Below, piece after piece: positions 1 to 5,444 of a stretch of DNA of 5,444 nt (position 1 is the first letter of the stretch; every line of letters starts with the position of its first letter). The notes below the pieces were generated by a model. That model did no database searches. It was not told where the DNA came from and saw nothing but the letters and a program-made list of their open reading frames with translations. The stretch lies in NCBI GenBank assembly GCA_043801895.1, contig JAZDLM010000051.1:1-5444 (forward strand), in the 5' to 3' direction. This stretch comes from JAZDLM01 sp043801895 (lineage in GTDB: Bacteria; Patescibacteriota; Kazan-3B-28). The translations under genes were made by a program, and so were the position numbers.

Positions 1-344
1 ACATCAATATCATTAAGGACTTCGCCGGTTGTCTCGTCGATAACGGCCAGTATGTTGTTCGGCTCGCGATCGGCGGTACCGTACCGGTTTAACAGATAGA
101 CCCTCGCTCCATCACTAGCGGAAATTGGAGCGCCACTCGCATTGCTTGCCCAGCTATTGCTTGGGAGGTTCGAGGCGATAGTGCTGGTGCCGGCCTTGGA
201 GCCGAAAATCTTAGTTAGTTCGTTAAAAATTACTCCTCGGGCGGCGAACAATACCCCCGACAAAACTAATATCACCACCAAGAATTTCCCGACCCTTGGG
301 AAATCGCGCCAAAACTGACTCAGGTTGGATATTTGTATTGTCAT
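1..344 (-). CDS. Membrane-anchored protein with YVTN-like beta-propeller start (3' end missing)
   Basis: This is the N-terminal 114 codons of a gene that runs off the left edge of the window. Reading from the ATG at 344-342 gives a short cytoplasmic segment with three basic residues (about 1-20). A hydrophobic helix at about 20-36 (FLVVILVLSGVLFAA) follows, then a Ser/Ala/Asn-rich stretch at about 48-75. The segment at 77-114 reads DGARVYLLNRYG, then NNILAVIDETTGEVL. It resembles one blade of the YVTN/lactonase-type beta-propeller repeat (pattern DGxRVYVxN...NxVxVIDxxTxxVV). The helix suggests a signal anchor with the propeller outside the membrane. The gene begins 40 nt after the upstream surface-protein gene and probably shares its promoter. 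No Shine-Dalgarno motif sits at normal spacing; AGAGGG lies about 20 nt upstream of the ATG. A TTG at 377-375 is in frame and would add eleven residues, several of them basic. The membrane anchor is well supported; the propeller call rests on a single partial blade. Confidence 0.7.
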   Translation of the reverse strand, partial: MTIQISNLSQFWRDFPRVGKFLVVILVLSGVLFAARGVIFNELTKIFGSKAGTSTIASNLPSNSWASNASGAPISASDGARVYLLNRYGTADREPNNILAVIDETTGEVLNDID

Positions 345-384
345 TTTTTTCGAATGAGTCTTAGCCCTCTGCCGCAATGTCTAG

Positions 385-1746
385 CTAGAACTTCCCGATC
401 CCGTTTACCAGCCGACCGAAGAAATTCGAGAAACTTTTCAGCCAAGCTTCAACCCCGTCATAAAATTCTGTCGGTCCCTCGGGCAGATCGGGCATGTCCC
501 AGACACCCGAACTCGGCACTAATGGTGTAACCGAAGCCTTAGAAGGTGTCGTTTTTAGTTGGGCGCGCGCCTTAGGGACTACAGTAATTACAAACTGGGC
601 AGTGCCCGCCATCCATTGCCTAAACTCCACCACCGTTCCAAAGTTTTCAACATATTTACCAGCTTTACCGGGAGCCTTGACTTTGAACGCAAATCGACCA
701 ATTTCACCTGGGTTAATTGTCTGCTGCCCGCCCGCTGCCTGCCCCTGTCTAGCCACATTAGCCGGCCGATTCTTCAACACCCAGCCACTAAACCAAGTTG
801 CCTTAAATTTACTTAGTCTGTCTCTTGGGTTAACCGTCCCCAATCGAACAGGATTTTTACCAAAATTAGTCCACGGTAAAGTGCCACTATTTACCAGCTC
901 TACCCAAACCGTTGTTTCCTGGCCGACCGTCAAAGTCAGTGCGCCGGCGGATTGGTCGGACCAGCGACTAGCATAAAACAAATTCGGCGCCGGTTCCGGT
1001 GTCGCCCCCACCACTCTGAACAACGAACCCCAAGTCGCATATTTACCAACATTATCAAACACGGTCAAACTATATACCCCCACCGAGAAGCCCTTGGGGA
1101 CGGTGAATTCCAAGTGCCGTGAATCAACCCAAGTAACCCGCGACAATACCGTAGTACTTAACTTTACTTTCGCACTGGCATCAAAATTTTGACCCACCAT
1201 TTTCACTAGTGTATCGACTGTATTCACTGCTGTGTTTGGGGCTACATTATCAATCGCAACCTGCGGGGCCCCGCCACCCCCGCCGCCACCTGGCGTCGGA
1301 GTTACTGGCGCGGTAATGCTGAATACTGCATCGCTCGAATCATTCACCGTAGCATCGCCGACTTCGCTGATTCTAATTGTAGCGGTGGCAGTTGCCGACC
1401 CGTTTACTACCCAAGGATAGCTCCCGTCATTGGTCGTCGATGCCACAATCGTCTCCCAACTACCAGCTACTTCGCGCTGTAGCTCAATTTTCACATCCGT
1501 GATACTCCCAGTACTGATCCATGTAATATTTTGGCTGGCACCGATTTCCCAACTTTCACCGCCATTAGGTGCTGATACGGTAATAGTTTCGGGAGCTGGT
1601 AAGACTGTCACATTGAGAGTCGGCGTACCAACAGTCCCCGCCAATGTCCATACACCACCCAGCCCGACAATCCCGACGGCTAAAACCGCTACGAGCTCCC
1701 GCTCTAGCCATTGCCAGAATCTATGCTGAAAAAGCCTAATTTTCAC
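385..1746 (-). CDS. Single-pass surface protein with KNH-like, TIG and Nbr1/FW-like domains
   Basis: A 453-residue predicted extracellular protein, probably structural or adhesive; no catalytic motif is visible. The start is a GTG. No standard start lies upstream of it before an in-frame TAA, and later starts would damage the membrane helix. Order of parts: a basic/aromatic N-terminus (1-16); a hydrophobic signal anchor (about 17-36); a beta domain at about 56-145 opening with PNGGESWEIG...ITW, typical of the Ser-Thr-rich/Kre9-KNH-like family; a linker PTP plus seven glycines (about 150-160); a TIG/IPT-like Ig fold (about 165-246, with VAPNTA and GQNF); and a domain at about 256-388 (WVELVNSGTLPW, PVRLGT, INPGE) resembling the Nbr1 FW-type Ig domain. 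The last 65 residues form a Pro/Ser/Lys linker and a possible amphipathic helix (about 428-445) without an LPXTG signal. The gene is first in its transcription unit, behind a strong promoter. Domain names are by eye; the precise function is unknown. Confidence 0.85.
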   Translation of the reverse strand: MKIRLFQHRFWQWLERELVAVLAVGIVGLGGVWTLAGTVGTPTLNVTVLPAPETITVSAPNGGESWEIGASQNITWISTGSITDVKIELQREVAGSWETIVASTTNDGSYPWVVNGSATATATIRISEVGDATVNDSSDAVFSITAPVTPTPGGGGGGGAPQVAIDNVAPNTAVNTVDTLVKMVGQNFDASAKVKLSTTVLSRVTWVDSRHLEFTVPKGFSVGVYSLTVFDNVGKYATWGSLFRVVGATPEPAPNLFYASRWSDQSAGALTLTVGQETTVWVELVNSGTLPWTNFGKNPVRLGTVNPRDRLSKFKATWFSGWVLKNRPANVARQGQAAGGQQTINPGEIGRFAFKVKAPGKAGKYVENFGTVVEFRQWMAGTAQFVITVVPKARAQLKTTPSKASVTPLVPSSGVWDMPDLPEGPTEFYDGVEAWLKSFSNFFGRLVNGIGKF

Positions 1747-1770
1747 TGCAGGTATTTTATTTTAGTTTTT

Positions 1771-1806
1771 ACCTTGTATTATAACACAAAAATTGTCTAT
1801 CGTCAA
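1771..1806 (-). promoter_or_regulatory. Near-consensus sigma70 promoter with extended -10
   Basis: On the minus strand the -35 box is TTGACG (1806-1801), five of six matches to TTGACA. An exact 17-nt spacer (1800-1784) follows, then a perfect TATAAT (1783-1778). TG lies one base before the -10, giving an extended -10 element. Transcription would start near 1771, leaving a leader of about 25 nt before the GTG start at 1746. It drives the surface-protein gene and probably the anchored propeller gene behind it. Confidence 0.85.
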
Positions 1807-1808
1807 GA

Positions 1809-1831
1809 AGCTCTCAGTTAACGAGATTGCT
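1809..1831. other. Imperfect inverted repeat between yacL-like gene and promoter
   Basis: On the minus strand the arms are AGC-AA-TCTC and GAGA-GCT around a 7-nt loop, GTTAACT. This gives seven base pairs with a two-base bulge. It starts 8 nt after the yacL-like stop codon and ends 2 nt before the -35 box of the next promoter. No U-tract follows, so it is not a standard intrinsic terminator. It could be a weak transcript-end hairpin, an operator for the adjacent promoter, or chance. Confidence 0.3.
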
Positions 1832-1839
1832 GGACCAAC

Positions 1840-2832
1840 CTACCCGACCACCTGTCTTTTTTCCTGATATTTTTCTTTGGGCATCGTGAAAATCATCTTC
1901 CCCGCCACCGTCTGAAACACCCGAGTTACCACTACTTCGACTTCCTGCCCGATATGCTTATCTCCCCCTTCAACTACTACCATCGTCCCATCGTCAAGAT
2001 AACCTACGCCCTGGCCCTCATCCTTGCCACCTTGCACCACCCGCAGCCTGAATGACTCGTCAGGCAATACTACTGGCCGCAGAGCATTATTGAGCTCGTT
2101 GATGTTAAGCACGGGGACATTTTGGATTTGCGCAACTCGATTGAGATTATAATCTACTGTCATTAATCTGCCACGGTGTTTTTTGGCCAGTCGGATGATT
2201 TTAGAATCGACATCGGTTTCATTGGGGAAATCTTCTTCTACTACCTGGACCGCAACATTAGCCTCGCGCCGCAAGTCATTTAAGATTTCCAGTCCTCGCC
2301 TCCCCCGACGCCGCCGCATTGCCTCTTCGGAATCAGCGATCGCTTGCAATTCTTCCAACACGAATCGCGGCACAATTAAAACGCCCGATAAAAAGCCGGT
2401 TTTGGCCAAATCTAAAACTCGCCCATCGATGATCACACTAGTATCAACCACAATGGGCACTATTGGTTTGCCCTCAGCCTCTCCCGGACCTAGCTCGCTT
2501 CCCCGCCGCCAACTGCGACTCTCGCGCAATAAGGCCGAAGTTAGACTGATGAATTGCTCCAGGGAGCGGACAATGCCGACTCGCTGGTTATAAAAGAAAG
2601 TGGTAACGACCGCCACTGAAAAGATATTAACCACGATTGGCAAAAGCCGTCCTAGTGGATCCGCCAACCGCGACAGAGGTAATGAGATTAACGCTCCGAT
2701 CGACAGCCCAACAATCACGCCTAAAAGCGTCATCACAAAAACTGACGAGGGGATCGAGAGCGACCGCCGAGCAAACGCCAGGTAGGCCACCACCATTAAT
2801 ACTAAGATAATGCCAAAAATTTGCCACAACAT
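1840..2832 (-). CDS. yacL: Membrane-anchored PIN-TRAM domain protein (YacL family)
   Basis: A 330-residue protein of the YacL family, slightly shorter than Bacillus YacL. Three hydrophobic helices are visible at about 3-21, 31-51 and 62-80. A charged linker (about 100-122) follows, and then a PIN nuclease-like domain (about 125-250). The expected acidic metal-site residues are present: D130 in VVDTS, E160/E161 in VLEEL, D207/D209 in TDVDSKI and D227 in TVDYN. The Arg-rich segment RRRRGRRGLE (173-182) is characteristic of this family. A TRAM-like beta domain at about 255-316 (GQGVGYLDDGTMVVVEGG, then IGQEVEVVVTRVFQT) suggests RNA binding. The protein is expected at the inner face of the membrane. 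The cellular role of YacL is not established; RNase activity is an inference from the intact acidic set. The start is the only standard one after an in-frame TAA, although no Shine-Dalgarno motif is at normal spacing; GGGGAG lies 28 nt upstream. It follows clpC by 40 nt, probably in the same operon. Confidence 0.92.
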   Translation of the reverse strand: MLWQIFGIILVLMVVAYLAFARRSLSIPSSVFVMTLLGVIVGLSIGALISLPLSRLADPLGRLLPIVVNIFSVAVVTTFFYNQRVGIVRSLEQFISLTSALLRESRSWRRGSELGPGEAEGKPIVPIVVDTSVIIDGRVLDLAKTGFLSGVLIVPRFVLEELQAIADSEEAMRRRRGRRGLEILNDLRREANVAVQVVEEDFPNETDVDSKIIRLAKKHRGRLMTVDYNLNRVAQIQNVPVLNINELNNALRPVVLPDESFRLRVVQGGKDEGQGVGYLDDGTMVVVEGGDKHIGQEVEVVVTRVFQTVAGKMIFTMPKEKYQEKRQVVG

Positions 2833-2872
2833 AATAAATCTGGATAAAGACTTTGATTAACTCCCCGGATTG

Positions 2873-5383
2873 TTAAGCTTTGACCTTCGCCCGCGGCTTA
2901 CGCGGCGCAATAGCCGGCTTGTCATCGTCCACCGCTTTGCCGGTCACTGTCAATTTAAGCTGGTCGGTCTCTGGCTCCACTTTGATCAAGTTCCCCCGAC
3001 CGAACCGTTTAGCCAAAATGCCTTCGGCCAACGAATCTTCGATCATGGTTTGAACTAACCGTCGGACCGGGCGGGCTCCCAGCTCCGGTTCGAATCCCCT
3101 GCTTGCCAAGAAATCTTTAGCTCCCTCGGTAACTTCCAATTTGATCTTTTGCTTAGCGACTCGTTGCATCAAGTCTTGTAACTGCAGCTCGACGATCTGA
3201 CGGATCTCCTGCGGGCCCAGCGGCCGAAAAACTATTATTTTGTCGAAGCGATTCAATAACTCAGGACGGAATTTTTTGCGCACCTCGTCCATCACCTGTT
3301 CTTTGGTTTTTTCGTAATCCGAAGCCGGTGTGCCGCCAGCGTGGAAACCTAACACCGCTTGCCGATTCAATACCTCTGTCCCTACATTCGAAGTCAAAAT
3401 TACAATCGTGTTCTTAAAACTAACTCGCCGCCCCTTGGCATCGGTTAACCAGCCGTCTTCAAGGATTTGCAGCAAAATGTTCATCACCTCAGAATGAGCT
3501 TTTTCCACTTCGTCCATCAACACTACCGAATAAGGCTTACGGCGGACAGCCTCGGTTAATTTACCCGACTCCTCATAGCCAACATATCCGGGAGGCGCCC
3601 CCACTAATCGCGAAATAGTGTGACGCTCGCTAAACTCGCTCATGTCGATCTTGATCAATGCGTCTTTGTCTTTAAATACTTCTTCGGCTAGCACTTTGGC
3701 CAATTCAGTTTTCCCAACTCCGGTCGGGCCGAGGAACAAGAACGAACCCATCGGCCGATCCGGGCTGCCAATGTCGACGCGTGCGCGCTTAATCGCTGAA
3801 GCGATCGCCTCAACCGCCTCGGCCTGGCCGATGATTTTCCGTTGTAATACATTTTCCAGATCGGCTAGCTGTTCGATCTCTTCGGCAGCTAGATTACCAA
3901 CTGGAATATTGGTCCACTGCGACACCACTTTGGCAATGTCCTTGGCGTCAACTTTCGGCCAGCCGCTCTTGTGTTTCTTGCTGTTATGTTGCCGCTGAAG
4001 AGTATCCATTTTTTTGCGCAATCTTAACTCCTGCGCACGCAGTTTGGCCGCCTCTTCAAAATCTTGTCGATCGATCGCCTCTTCTTTTAGCGCGACCATT
4101 TGTTCCAGCTCTTCCTTTTCTTTGGTCAAATGTGGCTCTGCCAAGCCGGCAGCGATCCGGACCGCCGAGGCTGCCTCATCGATCAAGTCAATTGCCTTAT
4201 CCGGCAAAAACCGATCATTGATATAACGCACCGAGAGATTCACCGCCGCCTCAATGGCTTTATCGGTAATCACAACCTGGTGATGGTTCTCGTAATTTTG
4301 ACGGACACCCTTGATGATCTTGGCCGTATCCTCGGGAGTGGGTTCGCTGACCATGATGGACTGGAACCGGCGTTCCAAAGCAGCATCTTTCTCGATATGT
4401 TTGCGGTACTCGTCCACGGTGGTAGCACCTACCATTTGTAAATTGCCGCGCGCCAGGGCGGGCTTCAAAATATTGGCTGCGTCTAAACTGCCTTCAGCGC
4501 TACCCGCACCGACCAGGGTGTGTAGCTCGTCCACGAACAGGATCACATCTTTGGCTTGGGTAACTTCTTCCACGATCTGGTTCACTCGGTCTTCAAATTC
4601 ACCTCGGTATTTGGTACCGGCCACTAGCGCGGAGGGGCTGAGCGCCATTAGCCGCTTGTCTTGCAAATTGGCTGGCACATCACCGGCATTGATGCGCAAA
4701 GCCAGTCCTTCGACAATGGCGGTTTTGCCGATCCCCGGGTCGCCTAACAGCACGGGATTGTTTTTAGTCCGACGATTTAAGATCTGGATCATCCGAGCGA
4801 TTTCCTGATCACGCCCGATCACCGGGTCAATTTTGCCCTCTTTAGCCATCGCGGTGATATCCACGCTGAATTGATCCAGCGCGGGGGTCGAGCTTTGTTT
4901 GTCACCTGGTTCACCAGCGCCTACGCGCACCCGCGGGTCGCGCTGGCGATTCTCTTGCATTAAATGTGCCAATTGGGTAGCAACCACGCCTGGGTCAGTA
5001 CCCATTTCCATGAGCGCCTCGTAAGCCTTGCTAGAACGATTCTGCACCATCGCAAATAGCAAATGCTCGGTACCAATATAGAAACTACCGTATTGAGCGG
5101 CCACCAAAATAGCGCCCTCGATCGTGCGCTTGGCCGAATCGGTCAGTCCCACTTTAGTGGTATCCCCTCGCTGCAAGAAGTTTAAGACCATGCTGGTTTT
5201 CTCGGCGCTCACACCCAAGCTGCTCAAAATCTCATAGGCCGTGCCGCTGCGCACATTCAGCATTGCCATGAGAACATGTTCCGTCCCCAAATGGATCGCA
5301 CCCATGTCCCGCGCCACTTTTTGGGCATTAGTCAGTACCTTCTTGGCATTGGTAGTAAACTTATCTAGAAAAAAATTGTCCAT
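2873..5383 (-). CDS. clpC: ATP-dependent Clp protease ATP-binding subunit ClpC
   Basis: An 836-residue Hsp100/AAA+ unfoldase that uses ATP to unfold proteins and thread them into the ClpP protease in the cytoplasm. Two Clp N-terminal repeats (about 5-70 and 80-142) precede the first ATPase module: Walker A GDPGIGKT (214-221), Walker B ILFVDE (281-286), sensor GATT (319-322) and arginine finger ERR (337-339). A short coiled-coil middle domain (about 412-475) carries a UVR-like motif, DRQDFEEAAKLR. The second module has Walker A GPTGVGKT (552-559), Walker B VVLMDE (620-625), sensor TSN (664-666) and sensor-2 GARPVRR (769-775). LGF at 678-680 matches the ClpP-docking tripeptide. The short middle domain and LGF separate ClpC from the disaggregase ClpB. 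Length is close to that of Bacillus ClpC. The tail from about 818 is charged (DDDK, then Arg/Lys-rich). A good Shine-Dalgarno site fixes the start. All key ATPase residues look intact. No clpP or adaptor gene is in the window. Confidence 0.97.
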   Translation of the reverse strand: MDNFFLDKFTTNAKKVLTNAQKVARDMGAIHLGTEHVLMAMLNVRSGTAYEILSSLGVSAEKTSMVLNFLQRGDTTKVGLTDSAKRTIEGAILVAAQYGSFYIGTEHLLFAMVQNRSSKAYEALMEMGTDPGVVATQLAHLMQENRQRDPRVRVGAGEPGDKQSSTPALDQFSVDITAMAKEGKIDPVIGRDQEIARMIQILNRRTKNNPVLLGDPGIGKTAIVEGLALRINAGDVPANLQDKRLMALSPSALVAGTKYRGEFEDRVNQIVEEVTQAKDVILFVDELHTLVGAGSAEGSLDAANILKPALARGNLQMVGATTVDEYRKHIEKDAALERRFQSIMVSEPTPEDTAKIIKGVRQNYENHHQVVITDKAIEAAVNLSVRYINDRFLPDKAIDLIDEAASAVRIAAGLAEPHLTKEKEELEQMVALKEEAIDRQDFEEAAKLRAQELRLRKKMDTLQRQHNSKKHKSGWPKVDAKDIAKVVSQWTNIPVGNLAAEEIEQLADLENVLQRKIIGQAEAVEAIASAIKRARVDIGSPDRPMGSFLFLGPTGVGKTELAKVLAEEVFKDKDALIKIDMSEFSERHTISRLVGAPPGYVGYEESGKLTEAVRRKPYSVVLMDEVEKAHSEVMNILLQILEDGWLTDAKGRRVSFKNTIVILTSNVGTEVLNRQAVLGFHAGGTPASDYEKTKEQVMDEVRKKFRPELLNRFDKIIVFRPLGPQEIRQIVELQLQDLMQRVAKQKIKLEVTEGAKDFLASRGFEPELGARPVRRLVQTMIEDSLAEGILAKRFGRGNLIKVEPETDQLKLTVTGKAVDDDKPAIAPRKPRAKVKA

Positions 5384-5388
5384 TGGTT

Positions 5389-5394
5389 TCCTCT
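5389..5394 (-). promoter_or_regulatory. Shine-Dalgarno site of clpC
   Basis: AGAGGA on the minus strand, five bases before the ATG at 5383-5381. It supports the MDNFFLDKF start and is the only well-placed ribosome binding site among the complete starts in the window. It lies inside the 14-nt gap after the upstream stop codon, which suggests cotranscription with the preceding gene. Confidence 0.8.
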
Positions 5395-5397
5395 TGA

Positions 5398-5444
5398 TTA
5401 CTTGGTTTTGTCGCCAGGCTTCTCGGGCTCAGCCTCCTCGGGCA
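5398..5444 (-). CDS. C-terminal end of an unidentified upstream gene
   Basis: The frame is open from the window edge to a TAA at 5400-5398 and encodes a final PEEAEPEKPGDKTK, a Pro/Glu/Lys-rich, probably disordered tail. Only 14 nt separate its stop from the clpC start, and the clpC ribosome binding site lies in that gap, as expected for an operon partner. Fourteen residues of low complexity do not allow identification. A chance open frame of this length is possible, but the spacing to clpC favours a real gene end. Confidence 0.55.
   Translation of the reverse strand, partial: PEEAEPEKPGDKTK

Noticed and set aside
494..976. Plus-strand open frame of 160 codons, with smaller ones at 333-530, 559-816, 1232-1420 and 1430-1729
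   Set aside because: All lie antisense to the surface-protein gene, which has a coherent domain series. Their translations are Pro/Ser/Leu-rich with no recognisable motif, and the 1232-1420 frame's proline run is the complement of the Gly linker.
1271..1291. C-rich run considered as a simple repeat
   Set aside because: It is the coding sequence of the seven-glycine linker, using mixed GGT, GGC and GGG codons rather than a pure repeat.
2183..2593. Plus-strand open frame of 136 codons antisense to the PIN domain region
   Set aside because: It overlaps the intact PIN-TRAM gene and shows no protein-like motif.
2627..2827. Minus-strand 66-codon frame overlapping the yacL-like N-terminus
   Set aside because: It is a shifted frame over the membrane helices of the real gene, whose frame carries the full PIN-TRAM protein.
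2857..2876. Inverted repeat TTAAC/GTTAA with a 10-nt loop at the clpC stop codon, considered as a terminator
   Set aside because: The stem is only five mostly A/T pairs and no U-tract follows; the 40-nt gap to the next gene fits readthrough within an operon.
4311..4808. Plus-strand open frame of 165 codons inside clpC, and others at 3642-3998, 4014-4226 and 4100-4441
   Set aside because: They are antisense to highly conserved ClpC ATPase regions and are Ser/Arg-rich, as expected of complementary-strand shadows.

Overview
The window looks like chromosomal DNA of a bacterium, most likely a Candidate Phyla Radiation (Patescibacteria) lineage. That placement is inferred from three things: the style of the membrane-anchored surface proteins (a KNH-like domain, a TIG domain and an Nbr1/FW-like beta domain joined by a poly-Gly linker), the small gaps between genes, and the reduced clpC-yacL neighbourhood. 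No marker gene is present to prove it. All recognisable genes lie on the minus strand, so they are transcribed from high to low coordinates. The four stop codons seen are TAA or TAG and no in-frame TGA occurs, so the standard bacterial code fits.

In transcription order, the right side (5444 down to 1840) is a probable operon. It begins with the last 14 residues of an unidentified gene. After 14 nt comes a full-length clpC, encoding a Hsp100/AAA+ unfoldase with double Clp N repeats, two ATPase modules, a short UVR-type middle domain and an LGF ClpP-docking tripeptide. After 40 nt comes a yacL-type gene for a membrane-anchored PIN-TRAM protein. ClpC and YacL belong to the same neighbourhood in Firmicutes (ctsR-mcsA-mcsB-clpC-radA-disA-yacL), and here they are adjacent with radA and disA absent between them.

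The 93-nt gap at 1747-1839 is the main regulatory region. It holds an imperfect inverted repeat just after yacL. Beside it is a near-consensus sigma70 promoter: TTGACG, a 17-nt spacer, an extended TG and a perfect TATAAT. This promoter points into a second unit.

The second unit (1746 down to 1) encodes cell-surface proteins. The first is a 453-residue single-pass protein with three beta-rich extracellular modules and a GTG start. After 40 nt comes the N-terminal part of another membrane-anchored protein, whose visible end resembles a YVTN-type beta-propeller blade and which runs off the window. The first unit appears to serve protein quality control and possibly RNA or nucleotide metabolism; the second serves the cell surface. 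No RNA genes, CRISPR arrays, mobile elements or clear rho-independent terminators were found. Plus-strand open frames are shadows of the minus-strand genes.
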